Assembly (NCBI GenBank): GCA_037893245.1
Contig: JBAIAA010000901.1
Location: forward strand, 307,001-371,000
Reading direction: 5' to 3'
Length of the DNA: 64,000 nt
Origin: Crossaster papposus
Taxonomy: Eukaryota > Echinodermata > Asteroidea > Velatida > Solasteridae
Shown here piece after piece: positions 22,503 to 34,686 of the stretch; position 1 is the first letter of the stretch, and every line of letters begins with the position of its first letter. A model generated the notes under the pieces. That model was not told the DNA's origin. It saw only the letters and a program-made list of their open reading frames with translations, and did not search any database. Made by a program: the position numbers and the translations under genes.

Positions 22503-23180
22503 CCCTATATAGGAGGGTTAAGTCGGTGATTCTGGTTGTATGGACCTTACTTAACATTTTCCAAGTGGTTTCAGATTTGTAACAATTTTGTCAAATAAAC
22601 CCTAATTAGCACTAATCAGCGTCTTGTCTTAAGTGACATTTTCAGAACCTAATGTTATCTTAAGTTGGTTATTTTGTACATGTGGATTAAATTCTACATT
22701 TTTCATGTGGTTTTGGATTATCTCACACAAACTTGTATGAAAGGTCATTTGGTGCAAATTGACTTTTGACCTTGTCTTGAGTGACGTTTCCAGAATATAA
22801 TTTTGTCTTAAATTGGTGATTCTGGTTGTGTGGACCTTACTTAACATTTCCCATGTGGTTTCAGATTTGTAACAATTTTGTCAAATAAAACCCCAATTAG
22901 CACTAATTAGTGTCTTGTCTTAAGTGACCTTTCCAGAACATAATTTTGTCTTAAGTTGGCGATTCTGGATATATGGACCTTACTTAACAAGTGTTTTCAG
23001 ATTCGTAACAATTTTGTCAAATAAAACTGAATTTTGGGGTACTTTGAGGGGTACCCCCACCCCACCCAGAACTTGCCAAACTTAAGAAAAGACTTTTTGG
23101 AGACAGGGTAGGTAGCTGTACCCCACTCAGCCATCAAAGCTTTTGTAACAATTTTGTCAAATAAATCTCAGCTAGCTCTT
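22503..23180. repeat. Tandem array of 150-300-bp units with TTAAGTYGGTGATTCTGG
   Basis: Units start at 22517, 22808 and 22959 with TTAAGT(C/T)GG and GATTCTGG(T/A), followed by TGGACCTTACTTAACA and GATTTGTAACAATTTTGTCA. The terminal unit (23035-23180) resembles the end of the 9600-10600 array. The array is non-coding and directly abuts a GGGATGG satellite. Confidence 0.6.
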
Positions 23181-23199
23181 GGTCTATATCGGGTTGGGA

Positions 23200-23625
23200 A
23201 AGGATATGAAATGGGGTGGGATCACTGACCTCCACACATGGACGGATTGCTCATTCACGCTTGAAGTCGGCGCGAACAAGCGCAACATGACGGACCCACG
23301 ACGTCACTCTGTGAGCCAATGAAATGTCCAGGTGTAGAGGTCAGTGGGTACAGTACGTATGACGTAATGTTTATAAATAACAAATGTACAGAGTAAATCA
23401 CTGACCTCTACACCTTGACATTTCGTCTCGGGTCCGCCATGTTGCACTTCAAGCGTTAGCACGGCAGAATATGGGCAATGATCCGTCCAGGTGTAGAGGT
23501 CAGTGGGTGGGATATGGATGGGATGGGGGATGGGATGGGGGATGGGATGGCGAGAAGATGGGATGAGGTATATAATGGGATAGGATGGGATGAGGGATGG
23601 AAAGGGATGGGATGGGGTGCCGGCG
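23200..23625. repeat. GGGATGGG satellite interrupted by a MITE
   Basis: Pentamer and hexamer GGGAT units run at 23206-23222 and 23506-23625. Low-complexity reading frames across it have no meaning. The MITE at 23223-23505 splits the array. Confidence 0.65.
23223..23505. mobile_element. 283-bp MITE with CACTGACCTC termini
   Basis: CACTGACCTCCACACATGGA at 23223 and its inverted counterpart ending GTAGAGGTCAGTG at 23505 are the termini. GGTGGGAT occurs on both sides (23215-23222 and 23506-23513) and could be an 8-bp target duplication, but the flank is itself GGGAT satellite, so this may be chance. Internal copies of the same end at about 23333-23352 and 23397-23420 suggest two nested or fused copies. 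Confidence 0.6.
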
Positions 23626-24904
23626 CAGATCCGGGGGGGAGCCGCGGGGGCACGTTCCCCCGGGTAAAATGAGTAAACAAAAAAAACGGGGTGTGGGGGG
23701 AAAAGAGGGGGAGGTGAGTAAAAAGGAAGGGAGGAGGATCGGATCGGAGGATCGGCTGTGTCTAATTTTTGGCATAATATAATACTGACAACAAAGGGTT
23801 ATCAATCCATGGAACCCCAGTTTGAAACCCGCACCCGTTCAATTTCTCCATGCACATGAAGCCCTCTCAGGGTCTCTATACTCGCAGAGCAGGAGAGCGA
23901 CTCGGAGGCCGGACGTTGGTGTTATCCGCAGAAGACAACCTGAACCCGCCTGGCGCCCATCTATAGCCACTCGTTGGTATCAGAGGTAGCTACTAATGTA
24001 CTACCTGGCATCGAGTTTCGATAAATAATCCCGCGCCTGGTGGACATGTGGTTATTGAATTGGCAGTAATGTCTCCTCTATTGCCAATTACCCTTTTATT
24101 GCATAATGGATGAATGTTTATGTTGTTAATGACCTTGTGTAAGAATGTTAGTTGGTTGGTTTGTTCACGGAGCTATGGTTTGTCCAACCCAAGCTAGGAC
24201 ATTGTCCAAAAGCTCATCTTTTTGGCGACATTTTTGCTATAGGCCTATATATTTAAATATAATTCTCGCATGTTCCAGTTTTGGGTGTGGCCCACATTCA
24301 TATATAAACTGATATATCTTTATAATCTCCATAATTCTCCATTTTCTTGTTAAATTAAATTTACGAAGTACAGTAAATTAGAGTCACCCAAGCAAAACAA
24401 TTTTTTTAAAGCATAAAGGTTTTGTGGAAATGGAAACTTGTGTTTTGGGGTCCTTTCGTTTCAGTAATGAAATTAAAAACAAAAACAAAAACATTAAATG
24501 CATGTTTACATTTGTACACTTTAGGAAAATTAATTGAAGTAAGGAAATAATATTAAAAAATTATGTAAAAACATGATTTTCTCCATTTTTCCATCTCTAT
24601 GCAAGAAAGTGTCATTTTGTATTGGTCATCACATTTAATAAATGGCAGCATTTCAAAGCGAAGGTTAACTGTTGGGTGAAACTTTATTGCACAATAAATG
24701 TGTAACGTTTCAGACTACATTTTACATTTTTGTAAACAGGTTAAGGAGACTAACTGTCTTCCAGAAAAATGCAAATTTCCCAGGGGGGACTTATTTCTTT
24801 TGACGTGTTTATGTGTTTTATGACACACCTGATAGTCGCTTGTATTTCGTGTATACTCCAAGCTGTTTTGGTTTTACGGCTTTATATGTTCACACAGCCC
24901 TTTA
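23626..24904. other. Intervening sequence, no gene recognised
   Basis: The first part (23626-23760) is G-rich and includes GAGCCGCGGGGGCACGTTCC, which looks like transposon end sequence. The rest is AT-rich. No frame above background and no match to the duplicated units was seen. Confidence 0.4.
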
Positions 24905-27176
24905 TCATAGGTCAGAGACCCAGAAACCAGCTGGTGTTGTTGAATAAGGCAAGACAACAATAGCACGATTGATTGCTTGAAAGGGAAAATTAGACCTCAA
25001 AAACCTGCGACGACGTGCCGCCATATGGTTTATACACACAAAATGTCGATAGTCGCTTGTATTTCGTGACCCCCAATATTCTGAATCGTGCCGAATCGGA
25101 CATTGCCGAAATTCGTGGCGATTCGGCAAATGATAAAAAGTTTTGTGGAGATTCGCGAGGAGGTACGAAGGTGTTACGACTTAATTACAAAAGACTTACA
25201 ATAATTCGTGGCTAATCGGGTTGAAAAATATGCCGAATGTCAAGAATGGGTTAAAAAGAAAAGGTACGATTTTAAAGAATCATGCAAGATTAGTACGAAT
25301 AAGGTACGACTCACTTACGAATATGCCAAATTCATGTACGAATCCACAACGACCTCGACGATTATAAGTTACGACTACTACGACTTATCTATGAATAGTT
25401 TACGATAATCGGCATTGTTCGTGGCATTTCGGGCATATGCTTGGGTCACGAAAGGATTGGTAGTTGATTCGTACTACATTTGGGACAGTTGTGCCTGTTT
25501 CGGGATGTTTTCGCCGTGGGTCAACGAATTTGAGAGACACGAATGGCCAAGAATAGCCCAGAAATGCGAGATAGAAGGCGATTACGAAGCTGTTATGCCC
25601 CTATTCCACACAGACCACGAATCCCACGAACCGCCAAGAATTGATACATTTTAGGATTCGTAATTGAATCGTAATCAGTTCGTGAAGTTCTTAACTGATT
25701 CGTATTTATCCGTAGTCAGTTCTTTAAATTCTTGAGTGATCTGGAATTCGTGGCAAAAGTTTGGAGCCGTTCAAAATGTTGGCCACAAACTCCCGATTTC
25801 AAAAAATCGTAGTTAATTCGTAACAAATTCGTAGTGCATTCTTAGGCATCGTACCTGAATCGTAATAGATTCGTAGGCATTCGTAGGTATTCTTAACTCA
25901 TTCGGGGATTCGTGAATTCGTGGCTTGACCACGAATCGGCTACGAATCTGTCACGAATCCCACGAATACACATCGAAGCAGGTACGTTGAACATCCATTT
26001 TGGAACTGATGCCCAATCAGGGATGAGGGCATTTTTTATACCTATCTTGAGGGGAAATCCCACGAATTGTCAAGAATAGTCACGAATTCAATTTTAATCG
26101 TAACTGATTCGTAGATGCATTCGGCATATTCTTAACTGATTTGTAACTGATTCCTTACGTTCTTGCAGTATTCGTAATCTATTCTTGTAAATCGTAGTGA
26201 ATTCTTGACAATATTTGAGCGATTCGAGCCGAATCCCACGAATACTCGTAACTCTATCGTACCTGTATCGTAACAGAATCTTAGAGCGTCACGATTTGGA
26301 CAACAAATGTTCAATATTCCACGAATCCTTACGAATCCTACAATTTATCAATTCGTGGCAGTTCGTGGGATTCGTGGTCTGTGTGGAATAGGGGCATTAC
26401 GGTCGATAAGAAAGGGTTACGAAGCTGTTGCGATACATCTACGAAATTAAAATTCGTGAACCCTCCCACGAATGTTTTTGCCAAACAAGAACTTTCGTGG
26501 CGGCACGACGAACTCACGCGAACCGTGTACGAATGATTAGGAATCCACTAAGAATCATTTAAGAACTGCAAGAAACCTTTAAGAATTATGGGAACCAGAC
26601 AAATTTCCGATTCGGGACGATTCGGGATATTCGTAACAGTTCATAATCATGCCGAACCACGAATGTAACAAGAACTGTACGAATATTATAAGAATAACTT
26701 TTACGAATATACTCTAAGATTTTGTTAAGAATAAATAAGAATAATATAAGAATTTAGCAAGTATGAATCAGAATAATGACGAATTATCCAGATGTTTCTA
26801 GGAATTAAATAGGAATAATCAAGAATCAAGCGAAATTTAATACGAATTGATCCAGAATAGTCCAGAAGTAACTGAATAAACCAGAACTGCCAAATAATTG
26901 ATGCGAATATCTACTCTGCTCGGCAAACTGGAACTGACTGACGATGAGCTCTTGTCTGGATCGTTGTATATATCTTGATCGTCTGGATTCGGCGTCGTTC
27001 TTATGATTCTTGCTTGTTAAGATTGAAATCGGCTTATCTCGGGAATGTTTGGGATTTTCGCATTACATTCGGCTTATTCGGTCTTGGCTCTTATTAAATT
27101 CGTAATGAAATTGGCATAATCCTAGGCCATTCTGGAGGTATCCCCATATTATTCGTAGAAGGTCGTAGCAAAGTCG
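24905..27176. repeat. TTCGTA/TACGAA motif-saturated domain
   Basis: Over about 2.2 kb, short strings such as ATTCGTGG, ACGAAT, TTCGTAA, CACGAATCC and TACGAATC recur every 10-20 bases. The dominant orientation changes from ACGAAT (25080-25400, 26400-26900) to TTCGTA (25640-26300). The right part, from about 26530, is shared with unit 1 (240-720). Frames in it are fortuitous. A TTA-flanked MITE of the same composition is embedded at 25596-26396. Confidence 0.6.
25596..26396. mobile_element. 801-bp MITE with TGCCCCTATTCCACACAGAC termini
   Basis: The left end TGCCCCTATTCCACACAGAC, followed by CACGAATCCCACGAA, is matched by its exact complement at the right end (26362-26396). TTA lies on both sides (25593-25595 and 26397-26399), as expected for PIF/Harbinger. 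The interior is rich in ATTCGTA and has no transposase. Confidence 0.7.
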
Positions 27177-27178
27177 TA

Positions 27179-28360
27179 CACTGCAAAAACTGTGGTGTTA
27201 AAATTTAAATCTTTTGGAATGAAAATTGGTGTTAAAATGAAGTAAAATGATTCTTGAAGTATTAGTTTCAAATAAAGTACTCGGGTGCGTTCCACTCACG
27301 CGAACGTTGCCAACGTTGGCCAACGTTTGCGTTGTTCGCTTGAGTGGAACGTAATGTGCGCCAATTATGTTGGCGAACGTTAGCGAAAACGGCGAACGAC
27401 ATTCCGAGCAGTGACGTATTTTAAAGATGGCGAAGAAGATGGCGAAGTTTTGATTTACGTTTCATACTTTTCGTTATAAATGGTGGATTGTTTTGAGCAG
27501 TTACAGGGATCTTTTAAAGAAAAATAATGGGTTGGACAAAAAGCAGCCAGCCAAACGATGTCACTGTCAATGGGCGCCGCCATTTTGAAAACGTAGTTTT
27601 TAAAATATCGTTCCACTTCAACTAACGCCAACTCAAAACGTAGGCGAACGTTCGCGCAAACAGTTCGCGTAGGTGGAACGCAGCCCTGGTGTTACGTACA
27701 TTTGGTGTTAAATTTGACCTAGTGCGCATGCGTGTGTGAAATAAAGCCCTCGGATTGGTCGATAGGGAATTATGGGATATGTTAACAATAGTCCATGTTA
27801 AATTGTTGTATTTAGTCCAAAAATTCATTTTGTTTACCAAATATGTAATTATTTAAACGATTCCATGATTGAATTTTGATTTTTGTGCAAACATAGTTAA
27901 AAATTCGCGTTACATTTTATTCGTTTTCAAATGTTGACATTATTCATAAAAACTAGCTGTGACTTCGTCGTGGACAAAGCGTAGTATAATTATAAAACTA
28001 ACAACGGCAATGGCTATGTGTGTAATACGTACTCAGTAGGAATAGGTTATTATTGTATATGGATGTGTAATGTGTAATAAGTCAGTTCTTGGTAATATTT
28101 CATTACGTAATTTGTCATGCAGTTAATATGTACAAAATTATAGTTTTAAAACAGTACATTTTTTCGCTAGAATGACGAGCAAATGACGTGATATCCACAT
28201 GAAATGTTGCTATCAGGGTGTACACCAAAATTGGTGTTAAAAAAATTTGATTCCCAAACTGGTGTTATTCAACACCCAAATCCCTGCCCAAAATAAACAC
28301 CAGGAAATAATCAAATTTTACACCATTGGTGTACAATTTAACACCACATTTTATGCAGTG
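27179..28360. mobile_element. 1182-bp TA-target element with CACTGCA termini
   Basis: The left end CACTGCAAAAACTGTGGTGT and the right end (complement CACTGCATAAAATGTGGTGT) are inverted termini. TA flanks both (27177-27178 and 28361-28362). Unit 1 has the empty site (TTTGTAGGGGTATC at about 826-839). A TA duplication fits Tc1/mariner-like elements. Subterminal GGTGTTAAA strings recur near both ends. There is no transposase. Another putative element is nested at 27286-27685. The first 16 bases recur exactly in the TRIM intron of unit 2 (32811). Confidence 0.8.
27286..27685. mobile_element. Nested 0.4-kb element with GTGCGTTCCAC termini
   Basis: GGGTGCGTTCCACTCACGCG at the left and GGGCTGCGTTCCACCTACGC (complement of the right end) are inverted repeats bounding about 400 bases inside the CACTGCA element. 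Subterminal GCGAACGTT(G/C) strings recur. The right end could be read as CAGGGCTGCG, as in hAT elements, but no clear target duplication was found. Confidence 0.5.
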
Positions 28361-28628
28361 TAGGGGTATCATAGGGGCACCGTGTTGGCATCTTGCCGGT
28401 GTCTTGGCTGAATCGTGCCTGGCCAATTCGTGGCACGTTCTTGTCGTTTGACCACGACATTCGCCTTCAAATTCCTCAAAGTGGAAAAGGGGCTTAAACC
28501 TGCGACTACAGACGAACACCTGTATTACAAGGTCCTTTGGGACTTTACAATTGCCTTGTTATAATAGGTACCTTAACCTTGTATTATCAGTACTTGGATC
28601 ATCATTGAGTAATAGCCACTATCTTCAA

Positions 28629-28651
28629 CCCCCCCCCCCCCCCCCCCCCCC
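28629..28651. repeat. Poly-C tract
   Basis: More than 20 consecutive C occur where unit 1 has only TTTACCGCCC at the matching position (about 925). This is a unit 2-specific expansion. Confidence 0.7.
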
Positions 28652-28899
28652 AAGCCTTCCTTTGGCATTAAAAGTATGATGTCAGCATAAATATTAAGAA
28701 AGTCGTTATGGGTCAGAGCATTCCGCTTAGTAACAACTTTTGATATGAATCATCCTATTTTTTTTTATTGTTACCGATTAAAATGAAGCTCTTTTTAATC
28801 GCAATACATTCATACTTCTTCATATAAATGTACAAACACTGTGCTTTTGTATACAGTGCGCGTGCTTTCATATTCAAGGTCAATAGAAAATGTAGAATT

Positions 28900-29250
28900 T
28901 TTTAAAAGCCACAACTAATTTCTTATTAAAATGGTGTCATATGTTTGTAAGGCATTGGTCTAAAAGTTCAAATACGGGTTTGCACCCAAAACACATGCAA
29001 CAATAATCGCAGAAACATGCGTATACTGCTTAGAATCAGGGAAACACCTAAAGGGGCGCGGTTTGCTAACTTCAAAAGCCACGCCCACAACTAATTTCTC
29101 AATAAAATGGTGTCAAATGTTTGCAAGGCATTGGTCCAAAAGTTTAAACTGGTTTGCACCCAAAGCACATGCACTGATAATCGCTGGAAAATGCCTACTA
29201 CATGTACTTACAATCAGGAAAAAACCCTAAAAGGGGCGTGGCTTATTAAT
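28900..29250. repeat. Tandem repeat of about 175 bp, unit 2 copies
   Basis: This is the paralogue of 2110-2490, again with two units containing GCCACGCCCACAACTAATTT and ATGGTGTCAAATGTTTGCAA. The duplication therefore predates the split of units 1 and 2. Confidence 0.55.
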
Positions 29251-29784
29251 TTAAAAGTGATATTATATACATACAAAGTCATTAATTATTATTTGAAAAC
29301 ATTGTGAATATTTTTTTCAGATTCAACTCGCCGTGAGGTATACAAAATCAATAATTGGTGCTCATTTTTTGGTGAAATACATGTATATCGAGCTTTTCAC
29401 TTTTTGCCCCTTTTTTTCTAAAAAATAGCCATAGAAAATGGCCAAACCCCTAATATAAATGTTGGAAACATTACAATCTGTGAAATGGAACCACCAAGCA
29501 TTCCAAAACTGTTTTTAGATCGCTTCTCGTTCTCGAAAACACCTGAAACGATTTTTGGACATAAGAACCACTACTAATATTGAAATTGAAATCGGTGCAA
29601 GTAGCTGGTGTCATATGAAAATCAGACTCCTATGAAAATCGAACCCTTTTCCCTATTATTGGTTAGGCCTTCTCCTGCGACAGGTCACGCTCCTAAATAT
29701 CTCCACTTAAGGATGCGCAATACTACCAATGAGTCCAGGTTTCATGGGGTCTAAAATTCATGCTACACAGTCTACTTAAGGTTA

Positions 29785-31309
29785 TAGTCCAGGAAAAATA
29801 AGTTTTGACCTCAAACAAAATGCAACCATTTTTTTTCTCACCACAATGCATTTCTAAACGGTCCCCACAATGACATATTAAAAGTCTTTAACAATTCAAG
29901 TGGTGGAAATATGACAAATTTGCATAAATCGTTAATCCCTGCCGCGTAATATGCTTACCTTTTCGCGGATGGGATGACCGTTTGCAGTATGTTTACGACA
30001 TTGGGATGACCACCGACTTTAGGATGACCGTTTGGTGGTCGTCCTACCACCCAAGTACTCGATAAAATTTCATTTTTTAAAATGTTATTGAGTATGTCGA
30101 TAGATTTCGGTACATTACCCTATAGATTTTTAATTTTGTGGCAAAAGCTTCAGGTAAAAACGGGTTAGGTTACAAATAAAAAAGTAAATTTTACCGTACG
30201 TTTCTATGGACCGGTCTTCCTATCCCCGGATTGGTCGTTATATATATATTTATTCCCATATTTGTGTACATATTTTTTTATTTTTTTTGGAAAAGTTTAT
30301 TTTGGTGATTCTACTTTGTATCTTTACTTCAATAACATTTTCTAGAGCATATAAGTGACTAAATAATTATGAGAACATAGTAATTATCCAAAATGACAAC
30401 TTCGTGACCCTATAAATGTGCACACATTACACTGTCTCCAGATATCATCAAATAGTCAGTATTGGTGAGCTTCAAATTCACAAAGTTGCTTACTGGCACA
30501 GTTATTATATTAAAACCTTATGAACAATGATAACATTGTGATATTTAGCCCAGCAAACAAAAACTGGGGGAAAATGGTGTGTCCATAATTTGGGCAAACA
30601 AGTAGTTAAATGGTTGCCTAACATGGGAGACTTGAACAAGTTCAAGAAAATCCCCCAAATACATTTTAACGTAGATGTAATTATTGTAAAAAACTAAAAT
30701 CTTTAATTTGGGGGGTTTCCTTGAACTTGTTCTAGTCTCTCACCTTAGGCAACCCTTCACCTATCTTTTAGCTCAATTTATAGACACACCATTTTCCCCC
30801 AGTTTTTGTTTGCTGGGCTAAATATCACAATGTTATCATTGTTCATATGATTTTCAATAAGGTTTTAATATGATAACTGTGCCAGTAAGCAACTTGGTGA
30901 ATTTGAAGCTCACCAATACTGACTACTTGATGATATCTGAAGACAAGGTAAATGCGTGCAAATTAGAGGGTATAATTGTAGTCATTTTGGACCATTACTA
31001 TATTTTCATAATTATGCAGTCATTTACAAGCTTTAGAAAATGTTATTAAAGTAAGGATGTGTAAGAAAATTAACAAAATAAGGTTTTCAATTTTTTTTTA
31101 AAAATAATATACCCAAATATAGGAATAAATATATTACGCGGCAGAGATTAAGGAATTATGCAAATTAGTCATATTTCCATCACTTGTATTTTTTGAGATT
31201 TTTAGTATGTCATCCTAGGGACCTTATAGAAGTGCACTGCGGTGAAAAATATTCTATTGCAATTTGTGTTAGGTTAACAAAACAAAATTAAGTATTTTTT
31301 CCTGGACTA
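29785..31309. mobile_element. 1.5-kb foldback element with TAGTCCAGGAAAAA ends
   Basis: TAGTCCAGGAAAAATAAG at the left and the complement of TATTTTTTCCTGGACTA at the right are the outer termini. Inner arms are long inverted copies around an axis near 30690; for example ATGATAACATTGTGATATTT at 30527 faces its complement at 30818. The left arm has about 270 extra bases (29955-30245) containing GGGATGACCGTTT-like repeats. The element replaces about 120 bases of unit 1 sequence (3732-3847). No coding sequence is present. Confidence 0.7.
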
Positions 31310-31931
31310 ACATAGCAGAACAAAAACTGTGGTCTCAAACAATTTTCGGCTAAGACGCAATCTACTAAATTATATAATAAAATACCAAGATGGCTCTAAA
31401 CAAACATAGATCAACTCGACAAGGTCAATCGTTATATTGATAGGTCATCACACAGGCAGTTAACCATCAACCTTAAATTCTAAAGAAACTAATAGTAATA
31501 TTCACACTCGCACCAAATTTAGTCATTAATTAATGAACATTTCTCCAAATTAGTTCTCATCTTTATAATTTTAAAATGTCTCTTACAAATTATACTTCCT
31601 TCATGTAAAACAAAAAAATATGTAAATGTCAAACAGTGAAATTCGACACCAAAATGGCTCTTTTACAAGAGTTAGTTAATTCACGCTTTTCATGTTTTGT
31701 TTTCCAATGTTAGAGTGACTCTGAAATTTGCATTTTTGGATTGGATTTTGTTTTTATCAATTATGTAGATAAGATATTCAAAAGCTGGTAATAATCTTGC
31801 GCCGTATTTCAAGGTATCACTTGTTTTATTGGTATTTGTGACTTTTATTAGATTGTCAAACGAAGCTCTACATGTTTGTTTGTATTTTTTCCATCGACGA
31901 TACAATTGGCATGTTTGCTTGCAATGTCGCA
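31310..31931 (-). other. 3' flank of the unit 2 TRIM gene
   Basis: This is shared with 3848-4345 and 52760-53368. On the minus strand, AATAAA occurs at 31844-31849 and 31825-31830, about 85-105 bases past the stop codon. These are the best poly(A) candidates for the gene. Confidence 0.45.
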
Positions 31932-34686
31932 TCACATCTGGTGATACATCTTGACTGAGTAGAAGTCAGCCACTGCCAGCTGCCCATCTGATGTGAATGT
32001 GATTCCCTGGGGATAGTACAGACCCTGTGCAATGCACTTGAGAAATCCACCTTGAGGGTCATAGTGGTGGATATGACCCGTGTCATCACCATTATGCATC
32101 GCAACATAGATACCTGAGCTATCAGTGTACACACCGCTGCAGTACTCTACTGGTCGACCATTGATGGTGGGTTTAATGGTGCGCCGTGTAGTACCATTGC
32201 CATCAGCAACATTTACTATCTCTGACCGTGAACTGATGACAATTCTATCATTGCTGTCTACAGCCAGATAGTAAGGTGCAACCTTGACTGGTATGGTACG
32301 TAGGAGCTCACCATCAGTGGGGCTGTGTTCAGTCAACACCAGCCTCTCGATATCACCTACTATGATGGTACCATCATTCTTGACAGCTACACTCCGGAGG
32401 TCAACTGCGGTCTTACCGTCCTCACTCGGTGGCACCGTGAGGAACTCGTAGGCCAGCGTGTTGTCGCTGTTAAACACCTTCACATGGGATGCGTTGTTCT
32501 CGACCACCACCAAATGATTGTTGGTGCCCGTAGCTGCGATGCCGCGTGGACCTGTAGGAGTCATGATGTCAAAACAAACAAACGTACTTGTGCAGTTATT
32601 GAACAATCCTTTAAACACAGACATTCTTGAACGAGTGAAAACTGCAGTAAAAGATATTTCTGTCAAAAAATACATTGTCAAGGTTTGGTATACACGCTTC
32701 AGAAATCAACGCGTCTTATAATTCACCTTTCATAATCTGTTATGTTTGGTGTTTATTTTTGCATCAGATTGTGGGGCATTTTCTGTGTGGATAATATAAA
32801 TAAAAAATACACTGCAAAAACTGTGTTCAGCGAGTAAACAATTTTCCAAACACTTTCTTGCTCTTAGTTTGTAAACGTGTTGAGCATGAGGATGGATAGT
32901 GTTTAGTCATTGAACATTGATGTTCAGGAATTAGACACGGGTGTTTACATGTACATGTAGCTGCTAAACATGTTAACTGTTAGCAACAAAAATGTGTAAA
33001 CCTGCGTATATCGATGTTTTATACGCGAAAATATTTCTTTAATCAAATCCACAATATCAGATGTATTTTTCTTGGACTTCCAATCTTTTGCAAAAAGCTT
33101 CAGGAATAAAGCAAAGCAAATTACTAAGGTCAAATTTCAATTTTTAGTTTGTCCACTTTCAAAATTTTGTTTTCATGAAACAAACATTGAGGTTGAGAAA
33201 CATTCCCATGCCATGAATACCAACTATTTAATAGATCATTATTCTGTTTCAAATTTACAGTTTCAATGAAGTTTTATTTACTTATTTTTAAAACTTATTT
33301 GTGAAAAATTTAAATACAGAGAATATTAGTGAAGAGCGAAAGCAAATTGTTCAAGTGCATAATTTCGCAGATGGCAGGTAATTTCAACTTACGTCCTTGC
33401 ATCGGGATCGTGCTTATCCAGTTGCCATCGATGCTGCAGATCACAACTCGGTGGTTGTTGTTGTCAGTCACTGCAATCTCATCAGGGTGACAAGCAGCAA
33501 TGCCCCAAGCCCCATGGAACTCTCCTAGACCGCTTCCCTGTCTACCAAACTCATCACACAGCTCCCATTTGCCTTCCGTCACCACCTTACCCAGATTGAT
33601 GTCACCAACACTCTCACTCTGCTTGAACTTCAGAAATGCCAGCCTGTCATCAACTCTAGGAATAGCCTGACCAGCCAACAGTTTCAAGTCTTTGCTGATT
33701 GTAGGATAGAGTGACAGGAAGTCACTATTTGATGCAGTCCTTGTCACCTCTCTAGCCGTATATAGTGAAAACTGAAACCTCTCCACAGCCAAGCTCGCGG
33801 ATTTCTCACATTCTTCTAGCTTCTGCTCACGATCTGTTTGGATGTGTTTAATATCGTCAAGGATGCGATTTTCCTGAGCTGTTACCTCTGCTCGTATCTT
33901 AGCAGCTCTGTCTTGCACTTCTGTCTTCACCTTATGAATTGTGAGATTTAAATCTTCTTTCAGTCCTAAGACATTTTTTCGTGATTCCTGGATTGCCTTC
34001 ATTGAGTTTTCAAGTGAAGACATCAGTTCAGCCAACGATTGCTTGTAAGTTGATGCTGCCTCATCTCCCTCAATGTACAAGTGCTCTGGCTTACAGTGGC
34101 CAATGACGGTACAATCTCGGCAGATCAACACTTCACATGTCGTACAAAAGAACCTTGTTGCTTCGCCCTTGTGGATCAGACATTTGGGATGTTGTTTTGA
34201 ATGTTCCTTTGTCAGTGTAACCTTCCCCTCACGAATATCCTTCAGTGGAGTCACCTTGTGGTTTGAAGAGGAAGCAAATCGAAGATGTGTTTTGCTACAG
34301 GATGAGCACACATTCTGGTCGCAGTCCAGACATCGATGCGTTGCCTCGTTTCCCCCCTCACAAATATCACATGAAAGGCAAGTATCACCCAAGCCCACCA
34401 CCTTCTCCTGACGTTCAATCTCATCAACCAGACTGATTAGATGAAAGTTGGTTTTGAGACCCTGCACCCCCGCCTCTTGAAGTTTCGTCTCCTGTCGACA
34501 CACAGGGCAAGGAATCTTTGTACAGCCCTGGTGCTTCGTGCTGCAGTAATTTAGCAGACATTGCTCGCAGAAGTTGTGCAGGCATTCTAGTAACTTAGGC
34601 TTTTTGTATCTCTCCTGGCAAATGCAGCACTCAAGATGTCTGCCGATTGTCTCTAGAGCTGAACTTACTGCAGGTCCAGTCGCCAT
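31932..34686 (-). CDS. TRIM-NHL E3 ubiquitin ligase-like protein (unit 2, 637 aa predicted)
   Basis: Two coding exons are predicted on the minus strand: 34686-33393 and 32551-31932. The intron has a GTAAGT donor and a CTACAG acceptor, and the joined frame is open (1914 bases with stop). The protein has a RING finger (Cys20/23, Cys35-His37-Cys40-Cys43, Cys60/63), B-box 1 (about 106-148), B-box 2 (about 169-202), a coiled coil (about 215-310) and NHL repeats from about 375 to the end, of which the first is in exon 1. TRIM-NHL proteins are cytoplasmic ubiquitin ligases or RNA regulators; the substrate here is unknown. The start has a good context (AAAATGG), and a pyrimidine-rich CTTTTTCTCAG sits 10 bases upstream, so a 5' untranslated exon probably precedes it. 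Paralogues lie at 4346-6062 and 53369-56338. Which TRIM subgroup it belongs to is undecided. Confidence 0.85.
32552..33392 (-). other. Intron of the unit 2 TRIM gene
   Basis: The 841-base intron starts GTAAGTTG and ends CCTACAG. Exon 1 stays open past the donor for 83 bases to a stop at 33310-33312, followed by AATAAA at 33273-33278, so a short isoform ending in the intron is possible. CACTGCAAAAACTGTG at 32811 equals the end of the 27179 transposon. Confidence 0.6.

Noticed and set aside
32552-32681. N-terminal extension MTMYFLTEISFTAVF of the NHL exon as a separate gene start
   Set aside because: An in-frame CTACAG acceptor at 32552 joins exactly to exon 1 in frame in all three units. The upstream part is poorly conserved between units, as expected for intron.
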